Shown: positions 36,497 through 45,113 of the stretch, piece by piece
Position numbering within the stretch: position 1 is the stretch's first letter
How the letters are laid out: every line of letters begins with the position of its first letter
Assembly (NCBI RefSeq): GCF_004341105.1
Contig: NZ_SLZK01000002.1
Location: 800,310-864,309 of the forward strand
Origin: Rhizobium sp. BK418
Lineage (GTDB): Bacteria > Pseudomonadota > Alphaproteobacteria > Rhizobiales > Rhizobiaceae
Direction: 5' to 3'
Length of the DNA: 64,000 nucleotides
The notes under the pieces: model-generated
What the model was told of the DNA's origin: nothing
The model's input: only the letters and a program-made list of their open reading frames with translations
Databases searched by the model: none
Made by a program: the position numbers and the translations under genes

Positions 36497-37597
36497 ATGT
36501 GGCGCAGTGCGGCCATCGACCGCCGAGGCTTCATCAAAGCTGCCGGCATCGGCTTTCTGGCAGCGTTGAAACCTGAGGCGCTGCTGGCTCTCGACCGCGC
36601 CGATGCCGTCTATGCCTCCGGTATCCGCACCGCCAACGGCTCCTTTGCCGTGGCGACAGTCACCGAACGCGGCGAGATCGTCGATAAGGTGGCGCTGCCT
36701 GCCCGCGCCCATGGTATGGCCTATAGCACTGCCACCGGCCGCACGGTCGCATTCGCCCGTCGCCCCGGCACGTTTGCGATGATCTTCGATCCTTGGAACA
36801 AGAGTGAACCTATCGTGATCGCCTCGCCGGAGGGCCGGCATTTCTATGGACATGGCGCCTTTTCGCCAAACGGCCGGCTGCTCTATGCCAGCGAGAACGA
36901 CTTCGACAATAACCGAGGCATGATCGGCCTCTACGATGCGGCGAACCGTTTTGCCCGCATCGGCGAATATGAGACCTATGGCGTCGGCCCGCATGACATG
37001 ACGGTCTCCGATGATGGCCGCATACTGATCATTGCCAATGGCGGCATCGAAACCCACCCGGATTTTGGCCGCACCAAGCTCAATCTCGGCAATATGCAGC
37101 CTTCTCTAACGCTTATCGATGCGGCAAGCGGCGCACTGATCGAAAAGCACACGCTGCCGCCGCGATGGTCATCGGTCTCGACACGGCATGTCGATCTCGA
37201 TGCCAGCGGTCGCATCTGGTTTGCCTGCCAGTATGAAGGCCATCGCAGGGACCTGCCACCGCTCGTCGGCCATTTCCGCCGGGGTGACGATCTTGCTTTC
37301 ATCGACCTGCCCGAGGAGACGACCCGGCGGCTTGCCAACTATGTCGGGGCGATCGCAGTCAACCGGAAGGAAGGGTTGGTCGGTGTCACCTCGCCGATCG
37401 GCGGCGCGTCTGTCACCATCGATGCGAAAACGGGCAAGGTGCTGCGCGAGAAAAGCGTGCGTGATGCCGCTGGTATAGCGCCTGCGTCTGGCGGCTTTGC
37501 CGTTTCTTCTTATGACGGCGACTTCCTGTCGAACCACAGCGATGTCGCCTGGGACCAGCATATCGTGCGGATCGCTCACCCGCCGCTGATACGATAA
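36497..37597 (+). CDS. Tat-exported DUF1513 beta-propeller protein (COG3490)
   Basis: A 366-residue protein. The N-terminus contains a twin-arginine motif (DRRGFIKAAGIGFLAAL), so it is exported folded, which suits a cofactor-bearing or metal-bearing protein. The remainder is a DUF1513 repeat structure likely forming a propeller (GHGAFSPNGRLLYASEND, GVGPHDMTVSDDGR, STRHVDLDASGRIWFA). It starts four bases after the second imelysin, and its last 22 bases overlap the convergent DUF2252 gene. It completes the four-gene operon. Confidence 0.88.
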   Translation: MWRSAAIDRRGFIKAAGIGFLAALKPEALLALDRADAVYASGIRTANGSFAVATVTERGEIVDKVALPARAHGMAYSTATGRTVAFARRPGTFAMIFDPWNKSEPIVIASPEGRHFYGHGAFSPNGRLLYASENDFDNNRGMIGLYDAANRFARIGEYETYGVGPHDMTVSDDGRILIIANGGIETHPDFGRTKLNLGNMQPSLTLIDAASGALIEKHTLPPRWSSVSTRHVDLDASGRIWFACQYEGHRRDLPPLVGHFRRGDDLAFIDLPEETTRRLANYVGAIAVNRKEGLVGVTSPIGGASVTIDAKTGKVLREKSVRDAAGIAPASGGFAVSSYDGDFLSNHSDVAWDQHIVRIAHPPLIR

Positions 37598-38658
37598 TCC
37601 TTCCATTCCTTTTCAGTGAATTCGGCCGCCGCCTGTGCCGCCTCGTAGAGCCAATCCTCGCCGCGTGCGAGCAGATCGCTATGGATCGCCGCAACGGCTG
37701 CCGCATCGTCAGAGTGGCAGTTGGCGATCTCAAAACCCATCAGCTCCAGCATCGTGCCGTTCAACAGGGTCTTTGCATCCGTCTCGATTTCGATCTTGCG
37801 GCTGTTCGGCGAAAGCCGACGCACGAGGATGCGGCCCGTCACCGCGAAATGCGGATCGGGGCTGCGCATCCGACCCCCTGCAATGACAGCGGTTCTGATC
37901 ACACGATCTGAGGACCTTGCCAGCGACCAGGCGGAAGGCACAAGCGCCTTGGCTTCGCGCAGCACGGGTCCGCCGCGCCATTCCTTCACATAGGCGATGA
38001 AACGCGGCCGCCCCAGGCTGCCCGTTCCCTTTTTCAGCACAGGTACGGGCGTAAAATTTCCCGAGCCCTTCGGCAGGGCGTTTCTCAGCGCGTCGACGAA
38101 ACGGCCAGGAGCCGGCTTTTCACCGGGCTTGCGCTTGTCTGCCTTTCTCCAGAAATCTTCCCGCTCATCTTCCGAAAGGAGCAGCTTGTCGCGCAGCCAG
38201 GGATGATCGCGCTCCAGGATGATCGGCGTCGAATGTTCAAGGCCGCGTACATATCCAGCGAGAATGAGCTCGGCCATCGCCTTGCCGGAGATTCCCTTAT
38301 CCGGCTGAGCCAGAATGGCGCTTGCCACGAGCCGCACGAGATCCAGCCCGTAGGGCATGATCGCCGCGTCGTCGAAATCGTTGGCGCCCCAGACGAGCCG
38401 CCCCTCGATATCCCGCCAAGTGCCGAAATTCTCCAGGTGCGTATCGCCGATCGAAAGCACTTGCGGCATCTCGGCAAGCTCCGGCTTGACGTTATAAATA
38501 ACCTCGGCCCAGCGCCAATAGGTGGCACGCAGGAAGGAGAAAGCCTCCTCGCGCATCTTCCGGTGCTTTTCGTCGATGCCCTCCTGCACGAGCTCGCCTT
38601 GCAACTCATGGGCCAACCACGCCTCGTAATCGCTCATAGATTGAGAAAATGCCTTCAT
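37576..38658 (-). CDS. DUF2252 family protein
   Basis: A 360-residue protein with the DUF2252 pattern SIGDTHLENFGTWRDIEGRL and NDFDDAAIMPYGLDLVRLVAS. These two segments resemble the catalytic and metal loops (HxEN, DFDD) of aminoglycoside phosphotransferase and protein-kinase-like folds, so a phosphotransferase role is conceivable but unproven. It is convergent with the iron operon (22-base overlap) and transcribed alone. Confidence 0.82.
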   Translation of the reverse strand: MKAFSQSMSDYEAWLAHELQGELVQEGIDEKHRKMREEAFSFLRATYWRWAEVIYNVKPELAEMPQVLSIGDTHLENFGTWRDIEGRLVWGANDFDDAAIMPYGLDLVRLVASAILAQPDKGISGKAMAELILAGYVRGLEHSTPIILERDHPWLRDKLLLSEDEREDFWRKADKRKPGEKPAPGRFVDALRNALPKGSGNFTPVPVLKKGTGSLGRPRFIAYVKEWRGGPVLREAKALVPSAWSLARSSDRVIRTAVIAGGRMRSPDPHFAVTGRILVRRLSPNSRKIEIETDAKTLLNGTMLELMGFEIANCHSDDAAAVAAIHSDLLARGEDWLYEAAQAAAEFTEKEWKDYRISGG

Positions 38659-38717
38659 TGGCTCGCCTCAGGTTTGATTGATCATAATCCTGTTAAGCGT
38701 TGTTCAGAAGAGAACCC

Positions 38718-38822
38718 GTGGCAAAACAAGCAAAAGCAATTCTCAACCGCGAGGAATTGCAGGGACAAACACCCGAAGGCCCCGTGATCGAAAAGCCTTG
38801 GTTCAAGACAAAAACATCGTGA
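38718..38822 (+). CDS. Possible 34-residue small protein
   Basis: GTG at 38718, eight bases after AGAAGAG, opens 34 codons ending TGA at 38820-38822 (MAKQAKAILNREELQGQTPE, then GPVIEKPWFKTKTS). It is basic at both ends and lacks a signal or membrane segment. The amino-acid usage looks protein-like rather than random. It lies between the divergent DUF2252 gene and the thioesterase gene. No family is recognised, so it stays a candidate. Confidence 0.4.
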   Translation: MAKQAKAILNREELQGQTPEGPVIEKPWFKTKTS

Positions 38823-38885
38823 GCCGGATTGCAACTTGTCGAATCCGGCCGGCCATGCCACTTTCGCGGTCGCGAGAGGGCTGCG

Positions 38886-39335
38886 ATGAACGAGACCAAT
38901 AGAGGCGATTTCCGGGAGCGGATCCGCCAGAATTTTGCACGACAGGCGGCCATGCACACGATCGGCGCGGAGCTGACGCGTGTCGAGCACGGCATGGTGG
39001 AAATCGAGCTTCCCTTCGACGTCAAACTGACACAGCAGCACGGCATTTTGCACGCGGGCATCATTTCCGCAGCGCTCGATTCGGCCTGTGGTTTTGCCGC
39101 CTACAGCGTTATCGATGCCGAAGCCTCGATCCTCACGATCGAGTTCAAGGTCAACCTCATGTCGCCTGGGCGGGGCGAGCGCTTCCTCTTCAGGGGCGAG
39201 ATCACCAAGCCCGGCTCCAACATCATCGTTGCCGATGGGCGAGGTTATGCGATCAGCGACGGGCCGGCCAAGCTCATCGCGTCCATGACCGGGACGATGA
39301 TGGTTATCCGCGGAAGAGAGGGAATTACGGGATGA
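38886..39335 (+). CDS. Hotdog-fold thioesterase, PaaI-like
   Basis: A 149-residue hotdog protein. QHGILHAGIISAALDSACGFAA is the central helix, in which HAG replaces the common HGG, and LTIEFKVNLMSPGRGERF is the following strand. PaaI-type enzymes hydrolyse acyl- or phenylacyl-CoA esters; the native substrate is unknown. Start 38886 (MNETNRG) follows GAGAGGG. Its stop overlaps the start of the nucleosidase gene by four bases (ATGA). Confidence 0.85.
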   Translation: MNETNRGDFRERIRQNFARQAAMHTIGAELTRVEHGMVEIELPFDVKLTQQHGILHAGIISAALDSACGFAAYSVIDAEASILTIEFKVNLMSPGRGERFLFRGEITKPGSNIIVADGRGYAISDGPAKLIASMTGTMMVIRGREGITG

Positions 39336-39970
39336 AATTCGAACTGAAATCGGTTGCAGGCAAGTCCATCCTGTTCGTCATGGCCGCGGAGGCCGAGTAT
39401 GGCCCCTTTCTGCGCTCGCGCATCGAACCGCTGATGACCGGCGTCGGCCCGGTCGAGGCAGCGATCGCGCTTACCAAGTCCCTCTCTCGTCTCGATGGCT
39501 CCGACGATCTGCCCGATCTCGTCGTCTCGCTCGGCTCGGCCGGCTCGGCGCGCCTGCAACAGACCGAAGTCTATCAGGTGACCTCCGTTTCCTATCGTGA
39601 CATGGATGCCTCGCCGCTCGGGTTCGAAAGAGGCAAGACGCCTTTCCTCGACCTGCCGGCCGATCTTGAACTGCCGCTGCGTATTCCGGGCATTCCCGAA
39701 GCCACGCTTTCGACAGGCGGCAATGTCGTCTCGGGTGCTGCCTATGCCAATATCACAGCCGATATGGTCGATATGGAAACCTATGCGGTGCTGCGCGCCT
39801 GCCAAGGCTACAAGCTGCCGCTGATCGGCCTCCGCGGCATTTCGGATGGTGCTGTCGAGCTGCAGCATATTTCAGGCTGGACGGAATATCTGCATATCGT
39901 CGACCGCAAGCTTTCCTACGCCGTCGACAGCCTGTTTACGGCTCTGGAGGATGGCGTTTTCTGGTTCTGA
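39332..39970 (+). CDS. 5'-methylthioadenosine/S-adenosylhomocysteine nucleosidase-like protein
   Basis: A 212-residue nucleoside phosphorylase-fold protein. VMAAEAEYGPFL opens it, GVGPVEAAIALTKSL and SLGSAGSARLQQTEVY form the base and ribose pocket, and VDMETYAVLRAC plus LRGISDGA correspond to the DME and SD catalytic residues of MTA/SAH nucleosidases. The start is coupled to the thioesterase (ATGA). The exact substrate among MTA, SAH and 5'-deoxyadenosine is not resolved by sequence. Confidence 0.83.
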   Translation: MKFELKSVAGKSILFVMAAEAEYGPFLRSRIEPLMTGVGPVEAAIALTKSLSRLDGSDDLPDLVVSLGSAGSARLQQTEVYQVTSVSYRDMDASPLGFERGKTPFLDLPADLELPLRIPGIPEATLSTGGNVVSGAAYANITADMVDMETYAVLRACQGYKLPLIGLRGISDGAVELQHISGWTEYLHIVDRKLSYAVDSLFTALEDGVFWF

Positions 39971-40063
39971 GGGCTTGGAAACAGGGACAATCGGGACAAT
40001 AAAAGCCTGCTGCAGCTGAATTCCCGGATTGCAAGAAGAGGCGCTTTTCATTAAAGGCTCGCC

Positions 40064-41626
40064 ATGACCCAGACAGCACATCCCGACAGCGTTCTCATCG
40101 TCGATTTCGGCAGCCAGGTGACCCAGCTCATCGCACGTCGCGTGCGCGAAGCCGGCGTCTATTGCGAGATCGTTCCCTTCCAGTCCGCCGAAGAAGGCTT
40201 CAGGCGCCTTCAGCCGAAAGCCGTGATCCTATCCGGCAGCCCGGCCTCGACGGTCGATGAGGGTTCGCCCCGAGCGCCGCAGGTCATCTTCGACAGCGGC
40301 CTTCCGGTCTTCGGTATCTGCTACGGCCAGCAGACAATGTGCATGCAGCTCGGCGGCCTGGTGGAAAGCGGTCATCACCGCGAATTCGGCCGTGCCTTCC
40401 TGGAGGTCGACGAGGACTGCGCCCTGTTCGAAGGCCTCTGGTCCAAGGGATCGCGCCATCAGGTCTGGATGAGCCATGGCGACCGCGTTACGAAATTGCC
40501 GGAAGGTTTCGAGGTCGTTGCGACCTCCTCCAACGCGCCCTACGCCTTCATCGCCGACGAAAAGCGCAAATACTACGGCGTGCAGTTCCATCCGGAAGTG
40601 GTGCATACGCCCGACGGCGCCAAGCTGATCGCAAACTTCATCCACAACATCGCCGGCATCCAGGGCGATTGGACAATGTCCGCCTACCGCCAAAAGGCGG
40701 TCGAAGACATCCGCAAGCAGGTGGGCGACAAGCGCGTCATCTGTGCGCTGTCTGGCGGCGTGGATTCGTCTGTCGCGGCCCTGCTCATCCATGAGGCCGT
40801 CGGTGACCAGCTTACCTGCATCCTCGTCGATCACGGCCTGATGCGCAAGGACGAGGCGGCCGGCGTCGTTGCCATGTTCCGGGAGCATTACAATCTGCAC
40901 CTAATCCACGTGGACGCCTCCGACCGGTTCATCGGCGAACTCGAAGGGGTTTCCGACCCGGAAACCAAGCGCAAGATCATCGGTCGCCTGTTCATCGAGA
41001 CCTTCGAGGACGAGGCCAAGAAGCTTGGCGGTGCCGATTTCCTCGGCCAAGGCACACTTTATCCCGATGTGATCGAGTCGGTCTCCTTCACCGGCGGCCC
41101 CTCCGTCACCATCAAGTCGCACCACAATGTCGGCGGCCTGCCGGAGCGCATGAAGATGCAGCTCGTCGAGCCGCTGCGCGAACTCTTCAAGGATGAGGTT
41201 CGTGTCCTCGGCAAGGAGCTCGGCCTGCCGGACAGTTTCATCGGCCGCCATCCCTTCCCGGGCCCGGGCCTCGCCATCCGCTGCCCCGGCGGCATTACCC
41301 GCGAAAAGCTCGACATCCTGCGCGAGGCTGATGCGATCTATCTCGACGAGATCCGCAAGGCCGGCCTCTATGACGCAATCTGGCAGGCTTTCGCCGTGCT
41401 GCTGCCGGTCCAGACCGTCGGCGTCATGGGCGACGGCCGCACCTACGAGTTCGTTTGCGCGCTACGCGCCGTCACCTCGGTCGACGGCATGACTGCGGAT
41501 TTCTACCATTACGACATGGAATTCCTTGGCCGCGCCGCGACCCGTATCATCAACGAAGTCCGCGGCATCAACCGTGTGGTCTACGATGTGACGAGCAAGC
41601 CCCCCGGCACGATCGAGTGGGAGTGA
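40064..41626 (+). CDS. guaA: GMP synthase (glutamine-hydrolysing)
   Basis: A 520-residue enzyme. The N-terminal class I glutaminase has [15 protein letters not shown] with nucleophile Cys near 87 and FHPEVVHT. The ATP pyrophosphatase has the PP-loop [11 protein letters not shown], and the C-terminal dimerisation domain ends in KPPGTIEWE, as in all GuaA. It converts XMP to GMP. A permease remnant starts within a few bases of the stop. Confidence 0.96.
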   Translation: MTQTAHPDSVLIVDFGSQVTQLIARRVREAGVYCEIVPFQSAEEGFRRLQPKAVILSGSPASTVDEGSPRAPQVIFDSGLPVFGICYGQQTMCMQLGGLVESGHHREFGRAFLEVDEDCALFEGLWSKGSRHQVWMSHGDRVTKLPEGFEVVATSSNAPYAFIADEKRKYYGVQFHPEVVHTPDGAKLIANFIHNIAGIQGDWTMSAYRQKAVEDIRKQVGDKRVICALSGGVDSSVAALLIHEAVGDQLTCILVDHGLMRKDEAAGVVAMFREHYNLHLIHVDASDRFIGELEGVSDPETKRKIIGRLFIETFEDEAKKLGGADFLGQGTLYPDVIESVSFTGGPSVTIKSHHNVGGLPERMKMQLVEPLRELFKDEVRVLGKELGLPDSFIGRHPFPGPGLAIRCPGGITREKLDILREADAIYLDEIRKAGLYDAIWQAFAVLLPVQTVGVMGDGRTYEFVCALRAVTSVDGMTADFYHYDMEFLGRAATRIINEVRGINRVVYDVTSKPPGTIEWE

Positions 41627-41630
41627 GCTT

Positions 41631-41909
41631 GGCTTTGGACTGTGGTGGCTGCGTCGCGGCCGCCGCGCAAGGCCGGCGAAGGCGTGCCAGCGACACCAGA
41701 ACAACTCGCCTCGGCCTGACCGGCTGCGCGAATGCGCCGCGGCTGGAAGGGAGTTCGATCCGGCCGAGATTGCGCACTGCCGCGCCGAGGCGGCGCCGCT
41801 AATCTGGGTCGCGGTGTTGCCGCTTGCCGTGGTTGTTCTCGTGAATCTCAGCATGTCACTCTTGACGTCTCCCGAGCCTCGGCAACGGCGAACGCGCCTT
41901 ATTCTCTGA
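41631..41909 (+). pseudogene. Remnant of a GntP-type permease, C-terminal fragment
   Basis: One frame from 41631 to TGA at 41907-41909 reads GFGLWWLRRGRRARPAKA..., then DRLRECAAAGREFDPAEI and a hydrophobic helix LIWVAVLPLAVVVLVNLSMS. This order (short WWLRR loop, FDPAEI, then a PxxVVVxVN helix) resembles GntP-family permeases, known for gluconate and citrate transport. There is no start codon or upstream half, and the end overlaps the convergent cupin gene. I read it as a decayed fragment, with moderate certainty. Confidence 0.45.
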
Positions 41910-42357
41910 GTGCCGAAAGCTGATCCGTGTCATACCGCGCACGCAGATCGGCGATTTTCGTCGGGTCCGCTGCGCCACCGCGTGCGACAATGTCTGCGAG
42001 CTCTTCAAAGTAATGCTCGTGGCCGGGCGGAGAGACCGTCATCAGCACGCGCGCCGGCTTTTCGCTGGCGTTGCCGATATTGTGCGGCACGCCGGGCGGC
42101 AGGAACAGGTAGGTGCCCGGTGTTGCGTGTATGCGCTCATCCCCGACCTGCCATTCGCACTCGCCTTCAAGCACATAGAAGGTCTCTTCCTGCGTCCGGT
42201 GCACGTGTAACCCGGTGGAGAAGCCGGCAGGAATTGTCCATTCGAACATCGAGGTGTGGCGCGTGTTGTCGCCAGTGACGAGAAACGCCATTGGCTGGCC
42301 ACCGAGGTGCACTTTTTTGCCTTCGCCGGGCATTCGGATGATTGCCTTTGCGATCAT
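41899..42357 (-). CDS. Single-domain cupin protein
   Basis: A 152-residue protein with full cupin metal motifs: GLHVHRTQEETFYVLEGE (His, His, Glu) and PPGVPHNIGN (His), so it probably binds a metal, unlike the DUF861 cupin at 19 kb. Start 42357 (MIAKAI) follows CGGAGA. Function is unknown. It is divergent from the winged-helix/TolB-like regulator gene with about 110 bases between them. Confidence 0.85.
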   Translation of the reverse strand: MIAKAIIRMPGEGKKVHLGGQPMAFLVTGDNTRHTSMFEWTIPAGFSTGLHVHRTQEETFYVLEGECEWQVGDERIHATPGTYLFLPPGVPHNIGNASEKPARVLMTVSPPGHEHYFEELADIVARGGAADPTKIADLRARYDTDQLSALRE

Positions 42358-42468
42358 TTGAAATCTCCGTAACACGAGGAATGTCTAACGCTTCCACCCT
42401 GCCCTTCCGATGGCCGAAAGTCGCAAATCCGATCCGAAATTGTTGCGAAATATCGCCGACAAGGCAGA

Positions 42469-44013
42469 ATGCGTGGCATGTCAGAGATATTCAGATTTGG
42501 CCATTTTGCGCTCGATGCTGGCTCGGGCATGCTGTTCGATGGCAGCGAGCCGACGCTGCTTGGCCGGCGCGGCGTTGCCTTGCTGCGCTTGCTGCTCGAG
42601 CGCGCCGGATTGCCTGTCGGCAAAGACGCGCTGATTGAGGCGGCGTGGCCGGGGCTCGCGATTGAGGACAGCAATCTTACGGTGCAGATTGCAGCGTTAC
42701 GCCGCGTACTCGAGCGGGGTAATGGTGTTGGCTGGATCGAGACGCTGCCGCGCCGCGGCTATCGCTATATCGGCCCACCGGTGGCACGCGCGAACGAAGC
42801 GGCACCGTCGATCGCCTTGCCGGTTCCCGAGAAACCGTCGATCGCTGTGCTGCCATTCTCGAATTTGAGCGGTGAGCCGGAACAGGACTATTTCATCGAT
42901 GGGATGGTCGATGACATCATTACCGGCTTGTCGCGCATCAACTGGCTATTTGTCATCGCGCGAAACTCAAGTTTTGCCTACAAAGGTCGGATGGTGGACG
43001 TGAAGCAGGTCGGGCGCGAGCTCGGCGTGCGCTACGTGCTCGAAGGCAGCGCCCGTAAGCTGCTTGATCGTGTGCGCATCACCGGCCAGTTGATCGATGC
43101 GTCAACAGGAGCGCATGTGTGGGCCGAGCGATATGACCATAGGTCTGATGACATTTTCGCCCTTCAGGATGAAGTCGCCTTGTCGGTTGTCGGCGCCATA
43201 GCGCCGAGCCTGCGTCGTGCCGAAGTCAACAGGGTCAAGCGGAAACGGCCCGATAGCCTCGATGCCTACGACCTGGTGCTTCGGGCTCAGCCCGACGTCG
43301 ATTCAGGGATGCCGGATCAGGTCACGCAGGCGCTCTCGCTACTCGAACGCGCCATCGATCTCGATCCCGCTTATGCGCTGGCGCATGGCAACGCGGCGAT
43401 GTGCCACCACTGCCTCTTCCTTCGCGCCGGCTTGCAGGAGATCAACCGTGCCGCTTCAATCCGCCACGCGCGCTTGGCCATTATTCATGGACAGGACGAC
43501 GCGCTTGCATTGACCTGGGCCGGATTTTCCATCGGCATGGATGGGCACGATCGCACCGCCGCATTCATAGCATTGGAAGCTGCACTCGCCATCAGTCCGT
43601 CATCCGCGCTGACGTACATCCTCGGCAGCGTCATCCTCGGGTGGGGCGGAGAAGCCGAGCGCGCGATAGAATGGAGCGAGCGGGGTGTACGGCTCAGCCC
43701 GTTCGATTCTTGGGCCTGGGCCGCTTTTGACGCACAGGCGATGGGTCATTTCCGCTGCGGCCGCTACGAAGAAGCGGCGCGTGCGGCTTATCGGTCGGTT
43801 CAGGCCAATCCTGCGCATAGCATCACTTATGTGCAGTTGAGTGCGGCGCTCGTCAAACTTGGGCGGCTTGAGGAGGCCAGGTCGGCAGCGGCCAGGGTGC
43901 TGGAACTGCACCCCGCGTTTCGCTACAGCCGCCAATTTCTGGGCGTGAACTGTGCTCCTGAGCTTGCGGCACCTCTTGGCGATGCTCTGCGAGCAGCCGG
44001 TTTGCCGGAGTAG
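42469..44013 (+). CDS. Winged-helix (CadC-like) regulator with TolB-like and TPR domains
   Basis: A 514-residue, apparently cytoplasmic protein. An OmpR-type winged helix (about 5-100, ending LPRRGYRYIGPP) leads to a TolB-N/FlgO-like region SIAVLPFSNLSGEPEQDYFI...DDIITGLSRI (about 125-255), and TPR-like helices follow to the end (ALSLLERAIDLDPAYALAHG and later repeats). No transmembrane helix separates the parts and no cyclase domain is present. The layout is a known signalling architecture of rhizobia with unknown ligand. Start 42469 has AAGG just upstream; ATG 42478 is an alternative. Confidence 0.8.
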   Translation: MRGMSEIFRFGHFALDAGSGMLFDGSEPTLLGRRGVALLRLLLERAGLPVGKDALIEAAWPGLAIEDSNLTVQIAALRRVLERGNGVGWIETLPRRGYRYIGPPVARANEAAPSIALPVPEKPSIAVLPFSNLSGEPEQDYFIDGMVDDIITGLSRINWLFVIARNSSFAYKGRMVDVKQVGRELGVRYVLEGSARKLLDRVRITGQLIDASTGAHVWAERYDHRSDDIFALQDEVALSVVGAIAPSLRRAEVNRVKRKRPDSLDAYDLVLRAQPDVDSGMPDQVTQALSLLERAIDLDPAYALAHGNAAMCHHCLFLRAGLQEINRAASIRHARLAIIHGQDDALALTWAGFSIGMDGHDRTAAFIALEAALAISPSSALTYILGSVILGWGGEAERAIEWSERGVRLSPFDSWAWAAFDAQAMGHFRCGRYEEAARAAYRSVQANPAHSITYVQLSAALVKLGRLEEARSAAARVLELHPAFRYSRQFLGVNCAPELAAPLGDALRAAGLPE

Positions 44014-44219
44014 CTGGGATTGAACCGGTCCGAGGGACCCTACCGCCCGCCAATTAATTGCACACAAAAATCAACCTCGGACATCGGGCTAAAACAGCGC
44101 CACGCAAGGTTGCTGTTTGACCTTTTCGCCTCATCACTGCGAAAGACGCCGTTCCTTAAAGCTCGAGACGCGCCTCTTGCAGGATGACCGCCGCCAAACA
44201 CTTCAACCCGAGGTAATCG

Positions 44220-44939
44220 ATGCCAACACTTACATTTGCGAATACGAAAGGAGGGGCCGGCAAGACGACGGTCGCTCTCGTTCTTGCCACAGAATTGGCT
44301 CGCCGTGGCCATCGCGTTTCCGTTCTGGACGCGGATCCGCAGCAGTGGGCCAGCCGCTGGCATCGTCTGTCCGGTGAAGCAGCCGAATTCGCCGTCATCA
44401 ACAATGTCGCAGAAGAGACGATCGAACAGCAGATCAAGGACCTCAAGAAGCACAGCGGTTATATCATCGTCGATCTGCCGGCAGGCATGAGCCCGCTGAT
44501 GGCGAAGGCTATCGGCTTTTCCGATCACGTGATGGTTCCGGTGCAGGGTTGCGCAATGGATGCCGTCGGCGGCGCCCAAGTGTTGGAGATCATGAAGCAG
44601 CTTGCTGCTCAGCATAATATCCGCATCCCGCACTCAGTCGTGCTGACCCGCATCAGCTCGATCATCACCACCCGCGCGCTGCTCGCCGTCAGGGGCTTGC
44701 TGGCGCAGCAGCAGGTGAACGTGGTCAACACGGCACTGGTCGAGCGCGCCGCGTATCGCGACATGTTCGTTTCCGGCGGCAGCCTCTATACGATGGATCC
44801 ATCCCGCGTCAGCAATCTCGACAAGGCGCAGGAGAATGCCCGCATGCTGACAGATGACATTCTTCGTCTCGTGCCGCCGAAGGCAGCACGCGCCAGGTCA
44901 GCCAAGAAGGTGACTGAAGCCGTCAAGGATGCTGCTTGA
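44220..44939 (+). CDS. Orphan ParA/MinD-type ATPase
   Basis: A 239-residue ATPase of the ParA/Soj group. Deviant Walker A is KGGAGKTTVALVLA (residues 10-23), the A' motif is VLDADPQQWASRW, and the Walker B-type strand is YIIVDLPAG. It is short, has no N-terminal helix-turn-helix, and no parB, parS or cargo gene is adjacent, so it is not the chromosomal or plasmid partition ParA. The WASRW and DLPAGMSPLM segments recall the VirC1-like subgroup. Possible roles include positioning a protein complex. A strong hairpin follows. Confidence 0.8.
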   Translation: MPTLTFANTKGGAGKTTVALVLATELARRGHRVSVLDADPQQWASRWHRLSGEAAEFAVINNVAEETIEQQIKDLKKHSGYIIVDLPAGMSPLMAKAIGFSDHVMVPVQGCAMDAVGGAQVLEIMKQLAAQHNIRIPHSVVLTRISSIITTRALLAVRGLLAQQQVNVVNTALVERAAYRDMFVSGGSLYTMDPSRVSNLDKAQENARMLTDDILRLVPPKAARARSAKKVTEAVKDAA

Positions 44940-44968
44940 GGCGCGCATTCATCGGTTGATGCGAAGTC

Positions 44969-44998
44969 AGCAACGGCTGCCTCTGGGCAGCCGTTGCT
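44969..44998 (+). terminator. Terminator after orphan parA
   Basis: AGCAACGGCTGCC (44969-44981) and GGCAGCCGTTGCT (44986-44998) form a perfect 13-bp stem with a TCTG loop, followed by GTTCT rather than a long T-run. Confidence 0.7.
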
Positions 44999-45068
44999 GT
45001 TCTAATCGTAACTTTCATGACTAATGTTCCTGTTTTGTTCTTGACGAGAATTGCAACTCTGATAAGCT

Positions 45069-45101
45069 CCTCCTTGTAAAACAAGGAGGCGGGCGATGTA
45101 G
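45069..45101 (+). promoter_or_regulatory. Hairpin-sequestered ribosome site with start-stop ATG-TAG
   Basis: CCTCCTTGT (45069-45077) and ACAAGGAGG (45081-45089) form a perfect 9-bp hairpin with an AAA loop. This hides a near-perfect AAGGAGG, which is seven bases before ATG 45096. That ATG is followed directly by TAG in the frame of the downstream gene, whose next ATG is 45114. Confidence 0.65.
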
Positions 45102-45113
45102 TCCGTAGTTCGA

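Noticed and set aside
44014..44060. GGGATTGAACCGG segment that looks like the complement of a tRNA T-arm
   Set aside because: No acceptor stem, D-arm or anticodon arm can be built around it, so it is not a tRNA and I do not call an attachment site.
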